A stretch of DNA of 36,230 bases. It comes from Spirochaetales bacterium (lineage in GTDB: Bacteria > Spirochaetota > Spirochaetia > Sphaerochaetales > Sphaerochaetaceae). Below, piece by piece: positions 18,331 through 27,765 of the stretch. The position numbers were made by a program, and so were the translations under genes. How positions within the stretch are numbered: position 1 is the stretch's first letter; the number at the start of each line of letters is the position of its first letter. The stretch lies in assembly GCA_028719825.1 (NCBI GenBank), contig JAQYLW010000034.1:1-36230 (forward strand), written 5' to 3'. The notes below the pieces were generated by a model, which searched no databases, had not been told where the DNA came from, and saw only the letters and a list, made by a program, of their open reading frames with translations.

Positions 18331-19044
18331 TTAGTGGGATGTAAGTTCGCCTACATTATAGCTTTTTATTGAAGAATCAAAGGTCTCAATTAACAGCTCT
18401 CCGTTTTCGTTTACACCTAAACATTTCCCCTCTACAATTTGGTTGTTGTAGAGGGTTTTAAGAGAGACATTACTTCCCTTGTATAAAAGAACGCTGTTAT
18501 AGTATTCAAATAATGCTCTGTTCTTGATTAACGGTTGAACTTCTCTGAGCGCATTTAAAAGTTCTGCAGCAATTTGTTCTATAGGGGGACAAGCTGAGGA
18601 AGTGTTAAACAGCGATATCGCTTTATCACTGAGTGAAGAATCAAACTTGTCAATTTTATAATTCAATCCGACCCCAACTATCAAATCACCCATCTTTGTT
18701 TGTTCGCATAGAATACCCGAACATTTCTTGTTGTTATATATCACATCATTTGGCCATTTAATACAGGTATCAATGCCCAGCTTATTTTTTATAAACATTG
18801 ATACAACTGCAGCAACAGACGGCATTACGGAAAGAATTTCTTTTTCTTTACCTCTTATGTTTCCATAGCAAAAAGAAATATATACACCACCCTGAGGAGA
18901 TTCAAAAGAACGATTTAGCCTTCCCCTGCCATTTGTTTGTGAAAAGGCAATCACGGCATCCTTTGCCTCTAATATGCCCGCGTTTGATTTTTCCTTTAAA
19001 TAGTCGTTTGTAGAACCAATCGAATCAAAATACTCTGTAGTCAT
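18331..19044 (-). CDS. birA: Biotin--[acetyl-CoA-carboxylase] ligase, no N-terminal HTH
   Basis: GSTNDYLKE, TNGRGRLNRSFESPQGGVYIS, IKWPNDVIYNNKKCSGILCE, GVGLNYKI. Confidence 0.95.
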   Translation of the reverse strand: MTTEYFDSIGSTNDYLKEKSNAGILEAKDAVIAFSQTNGRGRLNRSFESPQGGVYISFCYGNIRGKEKEILSVMPSVAAVVSMFIKNKLGIDTCIKWPNDVIYNNKKCSGILCEQTKMGDLIVGVGLNYKIDKFDSSLSDKAISLFNTSSACPPIEQIAAELLNALREVQPLIKNRALFEYYNSVLLYKGSNVSLKTLYNNQIVEGKCLGVNENGELLIETFDSSIKSYNVGELTSH

Positions 19045-19046
19045 AG

Positions 19047-22000
19047 CTATTGGATATATTTTTTATGTTCTTTTACAAAAGAGGCTGAGAGCTTTAAAAG
19101 TCGCTTAATGTCCTTTTTTTCGGCATTCGGGAAATAAACAACCAAATCCTGAAAAACAGTTTTTGGAGTGATACTCACGTTCTTGATTATTCTGTCGATA
19201 AACAAATCACCAATGAGCGCTTGTATTTCTTCGTTTGATATGTTTTCAACAAGACGTTCGTCCTGTTTTGTATATGAATGGCGGAATATGATCTCTGAAG
19301 AGCTGTTGTATATAAAGCCCTTATAGCGTGATATAAAAGGATTCTCTTTAACTATCTTTGAAATCATAGCATTAAACGCCTTAAAAGCATCCTTATTCCT
19401 TAAAGAGGAATACCACTTAACAACATATCTGGAAAACAGCCATTGCTCATTTATGGGTGCTTCATTCTTAATTACTTCAATACATTCGTCCTCCGGAGAA
19501 ATACCCTGCTTTTGAGGAGTAATGCTATAGTAATAATTAGGTTTCATTATATTAGGATATGGAATTACCGTTTTCTCACTCGTAGTTGAGCTGTTTTTAC
19601 TTCCTTTTAAAACTGCATTGGAAACAGAGGCTGATGCGCTAAGATGATCCGTATACCACTGGGATGAGAATTGTCTGATATAGCTTATGCCGCTTTGCTC
19701 TATTATATGTCGCTTTACATATTCGTTTTTATAAATTTCCTCATATGTGGGATTATATTTAAAATCAAAATCCGATACGCACAGTATCTTGGACATATCA
19801 TTTGAGATTACCGTTAGATTAATATATCCCCCGTTTTTGTTAAAGTTGTAAAATGCCTTATATCCCCTGTTTAAAAGGAACGTTGTAGCAGGAGGGAAAA
19901 CAGCTTGATTTTTTAATGTGGCATAGGAATACGAAGAAATGCTTGTTACTAATTTTGCAAACATTTTTTTACCTATTGTTTTATACTCTCCCAAACACTC
20001 CTCTTTTGAAAAAGATGAAACTATAATAATCCCTTTAGAAGCTTTTGAAAGAATGGTAGGAACAAGAATATCATCATCTATGGGAGAATCGTATTTTTTA
20101 AAATTTGTAATAGAAGATGAAAAAATCACATAGTCTGTTTTAAAAGGCGGCGCTTCCTTGTATGAGGAAATAAAAAGCTGCTCATTAGCACGTGATGATG
20201 TCAAAAAAGCTTTAAAGCGAGGAGAAGAGATAACTTTTGAATTGAGTTCATTAATAATTTCTCTGCATTGAGCACTATATGAACAAAGAACGCTTATTGA
20301 AGAATTGGGCCTTTTAATAACTATGCTCTTTACAATATCTGCAATCCTGTCTGCCTCAGAGGAGTTAACTCCTGATTGTATATCAAAAGATGCACCTGTT
20401 ACATTTTCAAATCTGATTATTTTATTCTTGTCCTCAAAGCTTTTTTCCTGAGTTAAGCATACAAATGAATCGTCGTTATATAAGTCCTCTTTGATTTTTT
20501 CAATATAAGCGTTATCCGCTTCTGTTATATAGCCATGCTTATACACTTCAAGTTTCTGTCGAGATATATCGAATAAACTGTTTAGGGACAAGGCGGAAAC
20601 ATCTGAGCGTTCTATCACCCTGTGTGTTCTGTATAAATTGAATCCATGCTCTTTTTGCCCTATTATAACAACCCTTTTGCATCGCTCTAAAACGGACAGA
20701 ACATCAGGCAGTGAAAGGGTTTCGGCATCATCGATTATAAGAACGTCAAACTTGCTTTCCGAGGGCAAAAAACGAACTGTGTCTTTTATGTTCATTATTG
20801 TGAAAGGAAAGGATGATATAAACGTTTGCATAAGACGATTTATATTACTGTCATCAAGCGAAAGGGCTTCTGTTTTATGCTTTATACACGAAACAAGCAT
20901 ATTTTTGTCAGAAGTTGAAATAGATGACAGCATTTCTTTTTGTTTGTTTTTATAAACGGCATTTATGTTTTCAACATTCTCCCTATGAAATATTGAAAGC
21001 AAGTTATCTAATGAATTGTACAAAAGATCAAACTTTGCTGAGGTAACATTTTTGATGCTGTCGTGATAGGTAATACGGCTGATGATTTTATGAAGGATAC
21101 CCTTTTTAAACACATCGGATGAGGATTTTATTAAATGCTCGTTATGCACTTTAACGGCAAACCTCAGCAATCCTAACTTACTAAGCTCATCCTCAATCTC
21201 ACTAAGAGTTGTAAGTTCGCTTTCCCCTATTGCCGTAATTCCTTCATACAGTTTCTTCATATACGTTTTACATACTGTGAAGTCACCCTGTAATGCACCA
21301 CCTACATCGGGAATAAACCTGCTTAAAAATTCTATGCGTTTTTCTGAATTTACATCATTAAAACATAAAAGATGTTTTTTGATTTGTGTAAGTTTAGTGC
21401 AAAATTCTTCCTCGCTCTCGTTTTCAGAATAAATTGCGTTTAAAACCTTACTGAGCATTTCATTGTTGCTGAAATAACACGTCTCTTTAAGAACGCGTCT
21501 ATTCGCGCTGTTTTCCAAAAGAAACTCTACGGTTTTAAGAGCCTGCCTGGCTTCTCGGCTTGATGCGATCTTTAAACCATACTTCTTGAGAGAATCCGTC
21601 TGTTTTAAGAAGTATTTTAATTCATCGTTAATTCCATTTAAACAAAGGACAATATTTTTAATATCTTCTTTTGTAAAACGTTGTTTTTTATTCTCATTAA
21701 GCCAGGGGTTGTTGATAAGCGTAATGTCTTTATTTACGTTAAGCCGTACTTTGTCGTACTTATCAAGAGTGTTGTATATAAAACGTACATCCTTTTCGTT
21801 TAATTTGTTTTTGTCAAGAAATTCCAACGGAATAAGCGGCAATTCGGATAGCTTTAAATACTCTTCAAATATATATTCAAAGGGCAGATTCAAAAAGTTA
21901 TCCTTTCTTTGCAAGGAATAAATAAGCTGTTTGTATTCATCTAATGTCTTTTTTATATTATCGGCAGTTTTTGAAACTTCGGATGAAGGAACAGAAACAT

Positions 22001-23144
22001 TGTTCTTATTTGAATCATATATGTTTTTTAGAAATCTGAGCGCCAATGCTACAAACATCTCGTTAAATTTGCCACACGGCATTAAAATCAGCCCCATAAG
22101 GCTCAGCCTGTCCAACTTCTCTTTTAATTCTATGATTGTTTTATCATATCTTGAAACATAAAGAACACTCTGATTATCCGATACTGCCTCTGCTATTAAA
22201 TTGACTATGGCCGAAGCTTTATCACATCCGGAATAGTTTTCTATAACAAAGGATTCTCCCCTTTTAACGGCAGCCATTGTCCTAAGAACATCAGGAGGGG
22301 CAAAGGTTACCTCATTCAAATTGTTCGGTATATCATCGTGGTTTTGATTGTCATTGTTTGTTAAAGAATTAAATCTATCAAGCACAGAATTTATATCTGC
22401 GTTTTCTTCCCTTGCCTCTTTATAATTGATTATATGATCGGCATACATATAGGATGTGAATACGGGGAAAACTGTCAGATTAAGAACATTAAAATCCAGC
22501 ATCACCTTTTTATACAAGGAAGAGGATTTGACAATTCCCTTAATCCTGTTTACGGCATTAACAAAACTGCCGTCTGCACAAAGTGGAAATGATACAGGCA
22601 GAACAACATTGTTTTCTTCATAGAAATATAGCCTTGCTACGGGATTTACAAAAATACAGTCTGATTGTCCTACAAGGACAAAACTGTCCTCGTCTTTTTG
22701 TTTTATTTCTACAGGGTACAGGAACAAAGGAGTTTTAATTATTTTGTTATCGGAAGTGCTATGTTCAAAACAGCCGTAAAAAACAAACATTCCGGGATTG
22801 TTATAAGTCTTTTGAATTTTAACGGAGTTTAAGAAAAGATAATCAAATGCTTCTATGGCCGATCCGGTAATGTTTATAAAACTTAGTATATCACTTGAAG
22901 CTTCAATGTTTTTCATCTGTCCGGCTTTGGCAAGGCGTTCATTTTTAAGGATAGTTTTTAGAGAGATATCAAATTTTGTTCCGTTTGCAAGCGCATATAA
23001 GAGGTCATCGGCATGAGGACTCATTATACACAATTCATTGAACTTATCTGCCTTATAGCTGAATAGCCTGTTGTTCTTTGAAAATGCGGCAAGGTCATTA
23101 TTCTGATCTTCAATAAAACTCATTAATCTCCTTAAAACACTCAA
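19047..23144 (-). CDS. DUF4011/SF1-helicase/REase/DUF3320-type multidomain protein with degenerate catalytic motifs
   Basis: N-terminal DUF4011-like (FVFYGCFEHS..TPLFLYPVEI); VLRTMAAVKRGESFVIENYSGCDKASAIVNLIAEAV at Walker A; KFDVLIIDDAETL at Walker B; C-terminal REase-like fold then DUF3320-like CIEVIKNEAPINEQWLFSRYV. Confidence 0.8.
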   Translation of the reverse strand: MSVLRRLMSFIEDQNNDLAAFSKNNRLFSYKADKFNELCIMSPHADDLLYALANGTKFDISLKTILKNERLAKAGQMKNIEASSDILSFINITGSAIEAFDYLFLNSVKIQKTYNNPGMFVFYGCFEHSTSDNKIIKTPLFLYPVEIKQKDEDSFVLVGQSDCIFVNPVARLYFYEENNVVLPVSFPLCADGSFVNAVNRIKGIVKSSSLYKKVMLDFNVLNLTVFPVFTSYMYADHIINYKEAREENADINSVLDRFNSLTNNDNQNHDDIPNNLNEVTFAPPDVLRTMAAVKRGESFVIENYSGCDKASAIVNLIAEAVSDNQSVLYVSRYDKTIIELKEKLDRLSLMGLILMPCGKFNEMFVALALRFLKNIYDSNKNNVSVPSSEVSKTADNIKKTLDEYKQLIYSLQRKDNFLNLPFEYIFEEYLKLSELPLIPLEFLDKNKLNEKDVRFIYNTLDKYDKVRLNVNKDITLINNPWLNENKKQRFTKEDIKNIVLCLNGINDELKYFLKQTDSLKKYGLKIASSREARQALKTVEFLLENSANRRVLKETCYFSNNEMLSKVLNAIYSENESEEEFCTKLTQIKKHLLCFNDVNSEKRIEFLSRFIPDVGGALQGDFTVCKTYMKKLYEGITAIGESELTTLSEIEDELSKLGLLRFAVKVHNEHLIKSSSDVFKKGILHKIISRITYHDSIKNVTSAKFDLLYNSLDNLLSIFHRENVENINAVYKNKQKEMLSSISTSDKNMLVSCIKHKTEALSLDDSNINRLMQTFISSFPFTIMNIKDTVRFLPSESKFDVLIIDDAETLSLPDVLSVLERCKRVVIIGQKEHGFNLYRTHRVIERSDVSALSLNSLFDISRQKLEVYKHGYITEADNAYIEKIKEDLYNDDSFVCLTQEKSFEDKNKIIRFENVTGASFDIQSGVNSSEADRIADIVKSIVIKRPNSSISVLCSYSAQCREIINELNSKVISSPRFKAFLTSSRANEQLFISSYKEAPPFKTDYVIFSSSITNFKKYDSPIDDDILVPTILSKASKGIIIVSSFSKEECLGEYKTIGKKMFAKLVTSISSYSYATLKNQAVFPPATTFLLNRGYKAFYNFNKNGGYINLTVISNDMSKILCVSDFDFKYNPTYEEIYKNEYVKRHIIEQSGISYIRQFSSQWYTDHLSASASVSNAVLKGSKNSSTTSEKTVIPYPNIMKPNYYYSITPQKQGISPEDECIEVIKNEAPINEQWLFSRYVVKWYSSLRNKDAFKAFNAMISKIVKENPFISRYKGFIYNSSSEIIFRHSYTKQDERLVENISNEEIQALIGDLFIDRIIKNVSITPKTVFQDLVVYFPNAEKKDIKRLLKLSASFVKEHKKYIQ

Positions 23145-23178
23145 TAATATATTTTAATATAGATTTATAGGTTTTTTA

Positions 23179-24453
23179 CTAAAAAATGAAGAAATTTGCT
23201 CCGATATCACTTCTGTACCAAGCGCCCGGAAACAGATCTGAGAGTGAGTATAAAAAGGAATATGCCTTTCTGTTTGTTCTTTCGATACTGCTGTCCTTTA
23301 CAACAAGCGTAAACGGTCGACCACCGTTTGTATAGTATTCATTCCCCTCTTCACTTACAGCGCCGAAGAATAAGCTCATATCTTTAGAAAGGCTTTCTCT
23401 GGCATATGAAAGCATCCTTTTGTCTATATGTTCTTTACAAATTAAATCCTTATCCGGATATCCTAATGAAGCAATAACTACATCAAGAGCATAGTTTGAA
23501 TTGTCAATGTTAAACTCAACAGGCTCAAGCTTTCCCTGCATTGCTTTTTTGAGTTCTCTCACGCCATCATCCTTTACAAGAGAAAGCATTGCTGCGGCAG
23601 ATGGATCGCTAAGACGTGTTTTCATGTTGAGCAAATATACATCACCCGATGAAGTTATAAGAAGATGGAACGTCATAAATCCTTTATAGACAATTTTGTC
23701 GTTCTTCAAACCGTTTATCATCTTTTTTATAACTTCCTCTCCAACCCTGTCACGAGTGTATTTGCTCAGAGGTAAGGGTGCTAAAGCTCCCATTCCAGAT
23801 GAAAATGAGCCTTCATTGTCTTCCTTGCTTCTGTCATAATCACAGGCTATCGGCAACAAGCGGTAATTAGTACCATCTGTCAATATTGTTGCAGTTGCAG
23901 TAAGTCCTTCAATAAATTCTTCTATAAGTATAGGTGAGTTATCTATGTGGTTCTTTGCCCATTCAACTGCCCTTTCAAACGAGGAGGTATCACATCTGTC
24001 CCGTCCTCTGCCTTTTACGCATTTTAGGGCAACCATTCTGTTTTTAAACTGAGAAAGAGCGCTTTCAAGCTCTTCCATCGTATTTGCAATTTTGGCTTTT
24101 TCAAGGGTTTTGATTCCATAATCGCTTGCTCTTTTACGAAGCGTTTGAAGATTCTCATATGTATAGGCATCCCTTCCGGGACCAATTACTTCGGCTCCCA
24201 ATGCTTTGAGATCCTCGTTAATACCCTCTTCTATCAACCTTCCCGTTGAGGAAACAATCAGATCTATGTGATTTTTCTTTACACAATCTATAACAGCACT
24301 CTTGTTATCTCCCATCTGCTTTACTATGTGAGCATATTCGCTCATACCGGGATTTCCCGGATAGACAAATAACTCTTTTTCTTCTTCACTCTCACAAAGC
24401 CATTTGAGAAGAGCATGTTCTTTTGCAGTGTTTCCTAATACAAGAATTTTCAT
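23179..24453 (-). CDS. PurD-like (GAR synthetase/ATP-grasp) protein, probably diverged
   Basis: MKILVLGNTAKEHALLKWL..YPGNPGMSEY, LIEEFIEGLTATA, SFSSGMGALAP, YTNGGRPFTLVV track PurD throughout; key motifs altered (see findings). Confidence 0.85.
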   Translation of the reverse strand: MKILVLGNTAKEHALLKWLCESEEEKELFVYPGNPGMSEYAHIVKQMGDNKSAVIDCVKKNHIDLIVSSTGRLIEEGINEDLKALGAEVIGPGRDAYTYENLQTLRKRASDYGIKTLEKAKIANTMEELESALSQFKNRMVALKCVKGRGRDRCDTSSFERAVEWAKNHIDNSPILIEEFIEGLTATATILTDGTNYRLLPIACDYDRSKEDNEGSFSSGMGALAPLPLSKYTRDRVGEEVIKKMINGLKNDKIVYKGFMTFHLLITSSGDVYLLNMKTRLSDPSAAAMLSLVKDDGVRELKKAMQGKLEPVEFNIDNSNYALDVVIASLGYPDKDLICKEHIDKRMLSYARESLSKDMSLFFGAVSEEGNEYYTNGGRPFTLVVKDSSIERTNRKAYSFLYSLSDLFPGAWYRSDIGANFFIF

Positions 24454-24498
24454 ATGTTTCTCTTAATAAACAGTTTCATTGATAAATAGAAAATAAAA

Positions 24499-24584
24499 TA
24501 CCGGTGGTCGGACTCGAACCGACACGAAGGTCACCCCTCGACAGATTTTGAGTCTGTTGTGTCTGCCAATTTCACCACCCCGGC
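24499..24584 (-). tRNA. tRNA-Leu (anticodon CAA), no encoded CCA
   Basis: Reverse complement GCCGGGGTGGTGAAATTGGCAGACACAACAGACTCAAAATCTGTCGAGGGGTGACCTTCGTGTCGGTTCGAGTCCGACCACCGGTA; long variable arm; anticodon loop CTCAAAA. Confidence 0.93.
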
Positions 24585-24626
24585 ATTTTTACTTTGTATA
24601 TTTTATATAAAAGACTGTTTTAAAAT

Positions 24627-24779
24627 CAAGGTGAAAAGCCTGTCACTGCTATCATTGTATAATTCCATATTTTTTTTAAAAACGGCAATGAATTTATTGA
24701 ATGTCGATAATGCATTGTTTCTACAGAGGAATGCTTACAATCATTTGAAAAATGCGGTAGGCTGCTTGTTTTCACCTTG
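24627..24779. other. Large inverted-repeat element, candidate structured RNA (strand unknown)
   Basis: CAAGGTGAAAAGCCT (24627-24641) pairs with AGGC-tgcttg-TTTTCACCTTG (24759-24779): 11 perfect bp plus 4 bp with a bulge. Confidence 0.45.
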
Positions 24780-24811
24780 AGTTCCTAACAAACATTAGGT
24801 AATATTTTATT
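24777..24811 (+). promoter_or_regulatory. tetR promoter with operator-like inverted repeat in its spacer
   Basis: TTGAGT (24777-24782), 17 bp, TAATAT (24800-24805). CCTAA-N6-TTAGG at 24784-24799 fills the spacer. Confidence 0.65.
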
Positions 24812-25375
24812 ATGAGCTCAGATACCAAGGACAGGCTGTTTTTAATTGCAATTAAAGAATTGGCAAAGAACGGCAAAAGCGGATTTAAACTATCTAAGAT
24901 AGCAGAGGAAGCCGGTATTAAAACCCCGTCGATCTATGCCTTTTTTAAATCAAAAAAAGACCTTATAGATTACACAATTAACCGGTGCGATGAAAGCATT
25001 AAAAGAAACAGTCCTCAATGCGATATCTCCGATGATATTCATACACTGCTATTTAATATTTTTATTCACTACATAAATGAATTTTCAAAGGAGCCTCTGT
25101 TATCTTACTATATATTTCTTGCAAAGGAATCGCTTAGCGACAAAGACGCGTATCAGAGATATAATGCACTCCTTTATTCCGTAGAGGTTCAAATTTCGTT
25201 TATCGTAAATGAGAAGATTTCCTACAATTCCGAAAAAGCAGATATTACAAATGCAATAACATCCGTTATTATAAAATCCTTCCCCTCCGTTATGCTTATT
25301 CTAATAAACGAAGGGGAAAAAGCCGCTGTTTACGAAGTGAACAATATTATTTCTTTTTCTTCTTTGCTTCAATAA
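24812..25375 (+). CDS. TetR family transcriptional regulator
   Basis: RLFLIAIKELAKNGKSGFKLSKIAEEAGIKTPSIYAFFKSKKDLIDYTI N-terminal HTH. Confidence 0.92.
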   Translation: MSSDTKDRLFLIAIKELAKNGKSGFKLSKIAEEAGIKTPSIYAFFKSKKDLIDYTINRCDESIKRNSPQCDISDDIHTLLFNIFIHYINEFSKEPLLSYYIFLAKESLSDKDAYQRYNALLYSVEVQISFIVNEKISYNSEKADITNAITSVIIKSFPSVMLILINEGEKAAVYEVNNIISFSSLLQ

Positions 25376-27710
25376 GGGCAATGGCATCATCAATTGTTAT
25401 ATTGATAATATCCTTGGGATGTGACAAAGATGCATAAACTCCGGCATTTCTCACAAATGCACCATATCGTCCTATTCCTATTTGGATGTCCTCGTTGTTC
25501 TCAGGATGTTTACCTATAACACGTGGTAGTGAGAACAAATATTCCACATCCTCATTACTCCAATCGGTATAAACCGTTCCGCGAGGAACCGCACAGAATT
25601 TAGCGTCCTTTTTATTTGCCGTAGAACCGACAAACCAAAACGGACCGTATTTACCGTTTGCCGAATAATAAACAGGATAACCGTAGGTTGGACTTACATA
25701 TAGTTTTACGTATTTGTCATCAAGCTTCTCTTCAAGGGTTCTGGTATCGTTTAAAAGAGCATCTATTTTTTCATTGCTCAGATCCCCTACAAGCCAATCC
25801 TTGGGAATGCTTTTATTCTTCTTGTTGCCAAGTTGTATATAAGCTCCAAAGCGTCCATAGCATATTTCGTAATTGTCTGTTTTGATAGTTGGGAATTTAA
25901 GAATCTTAGCTTCCTGTGCCTTTACGCTCTTGTTTACAGCCTCTACGGTTTCCTTCAGTCCACCCTTTCCGGCATAGAATGAACTCAGATAATTATAAGT
26001 GTTCTCGTTGTGCTCCGAGATTTTATCAAGTTCACTCTCCATGTCAGAGGTAAACGAATATTGAGAATATTCTTCAAAATACTTATCAAGGAACTGCGTT
26101 ATCTCCACTCCTAAGAATGTGGGGGCAATCTGTAGTGATCGGGGAATGCGCACAACATAGCGCTTTGTAATGAGGGCCGTGAGAGTTGATGCATAAGTTG
26201 ACGGTCGCCCTATACCTATTTCTTCCATTTTCTTAATTAGAGAAGCTTCCGTATATCTGTTTTTAGGTGAGGTTTGAGCCTCTTTTGCCGAGGTTGATAT
26301 GCATTTTAGCAATTCACCCGTTTTAAGAGAAGGCAATACATTTTCTTCATCTTCCGTCTTGTACTTTTCAAATGCCTTTAAATACCCTTTAAAACGCATT
26401 TCCATACCACGGGATACGAGTACAGCCTTTTCTATTTTCTCAGATGTCGCTTCAATAACAACGGTTCCGGACATTTTAACGGCATCTTTCATCTGAGTTG
26501 CAATACAGCGCGCATAAATTAAGGAGTATAGCGTTTTCTCACGTCCTGTAAGTCCTGTATCATCAGGGTGAACAAACATATCGTTTTTTATACTCGGTCG
26601 GATTGCTTCGTGCGCTTCCTGTGCATTCTTGTCCTTTGAAACGAAGTTACGGGCGGTGGGAAGCAAGTAGTCTTTTCCGTATAATTGTTCAACCGCTTTT
26701 CGTGCATATTGTATTCCCTCTTCGGAAATATACGGTGAGTCGGTTCTCATATATGTAATCCAGCCCTTTTCATAAAGGCTTTGTGCAACGCTCATCGTTA
26801 TATGCGGTGTGTAGTGCAGCTTTGTGTTTGCATCCTGCTGCAGTGTACTTGTTATATAAGGAGGCGGAGAAGAACGGCGTACTTCTTTTTGTTTAATATC
26901 AACAACCTTATATTCTGCAGTTTGTAAATCAAGTGCCAGTTGTTTTGCGTTTTCTGGCGTTAGAACAATTACGTCATCAGCATTTTTAAGGTCGCCTGTG
27001 GTTTCATCAAAAAAGTCCTTACCCGTAACAACGCGCTTACCATTGTAGCTTTCCACAGAAGATGAAAATGAACTTTTTGAACTGTTTGAAAGAATTGCCT
27101 GAACAACGTTATAGGATGTTACCTTATACTTCATTCTTTCAAGTTCTCTATCTACAACCAGCTTCAAAGCCGGGCTTTGAACACGCCCTGCAGACAGATT
27201 GCGCAATGAGAGTTTACTCCAGAGAATCGGGGAAATCATATAGCCGAATAACCTGTCCAAAACACGGCGAGCCTTTTGAGCATTGACCATATTCATATTC
27301 ACATCGCGCGGATTGTCCATTGCATTTAATATTGCCTTTTTTGTTATTTCATGGAACACGATACGCTTTGTGGGTATTGTTGGTTTCAGCACTTCTTTTA
27401 AATGCCAGGCAATACTTTCTCCTTCCCTATCGCTATCTGTTGCAAGCACCAGATATTCAGAGTCATTAAGAGCCTTTTTCATTTTTTCTATAATGCTGTT
27501 TTTGTTATCAACAATAAAATATTCAGGCTCGAATGTCTGTAAATTTACCCCCAACTCATCATTTGGCAAATCACGAATATGCCCTTCGGATGCGATGATG
27601 GTACAATCCGGTAAAATTGAACTTATCACCTTGGCTTTGGTAGGTGATTCAACGATAATAAGAGTTTTTAACTTGCTGTTTTTATTCATTTTATCTTTTT
27701 CGGATTCCAT
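25347..27710 (-). CDS. topA: DNA topoisomerase I
   Basis: TLIIVESPTKAKVISSIL, ATDSDREGESIAWHL, LSAGRVQSPALKLVVDRE, TYMRTDSPYIS, glycine-rich Topo C repeats. Confidence 0.97.
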   Translation of the reverse strand: MESEKDKMNKNSKLKTLIIVESPTKAKVISSILPDCTIIASEGHIRDLPNDELGVNLQTFEPEYFIVDNKNSIIEKMKKALNDSEYLVLATDSDREGESIAWHLKEVLKPTIPTKRIVFHEITKKAILNAMDNPRDVNMNMVNAQKARRVLDRLFGYMISPILWSKLSLRNLSAGRVQSPALKLVVDRELERMKYKVTSYNVVQAILSNSSKSSFSSSVESYNGKRVVTGKDFFDETTGDLKNADDVIVLTPENAKQLALDLQTAEYKVVDIKQKEVRRSSPPPYITSTLQQDANTKLHYTPHITMSVAQSLYEKGWITYMRTDSPYISEEGIQYARKAVEQLYGKDYLLPTARNFVSKDKNAQEAHEAIRPSIKNDMFVHPDDTGLTGREKTLYSLIYARCIATQMKDAVKMSGTVVIEATSEKIEKAVLVSRGMEMRFKGYLKAFEKYKTEDEENVLPSLKTGELLKCISTSAKEAQTSPKNRYTEASLIKKMEEIGIGRPSTYASTLTALITKRYVVRIPRSLQIAPTFLGVEITQFLDKYFEEYSQYSFTSDMESELDKISEHNENTYNYLSSFYAGKGGLKETVEAVNKSVKAQEAKILKFPTIKTDNYEICYGRFGAYIQLGNKKNKSIPKDWLVGDLSNEKIDALLNDTRTLEEKLDDKYVKLYVSPTYGYPVYYSANGKYGPFWFVGSTANKKDAKFCAVPRGTVYTDWSNEDVEYLFSLPRVIGKHPENNEDIQIGIGRYGAFVRNAGVYASLSHPKDIINITIDDAIALIEAKKKKK

Positions 27711-27765
27711 ACAATCTTTATATATTATTACGAAATAAATTTTAATTTTTCAACATATAGAGCAA

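Noticed and set aside
24627-24779. Resemblance of AAGCAGCC in the inverted-repeat element to SRP 4.5S RNA
   Set aside because: Only eight bases match; the GGAA tetraloop and symmetric loop context are missing.
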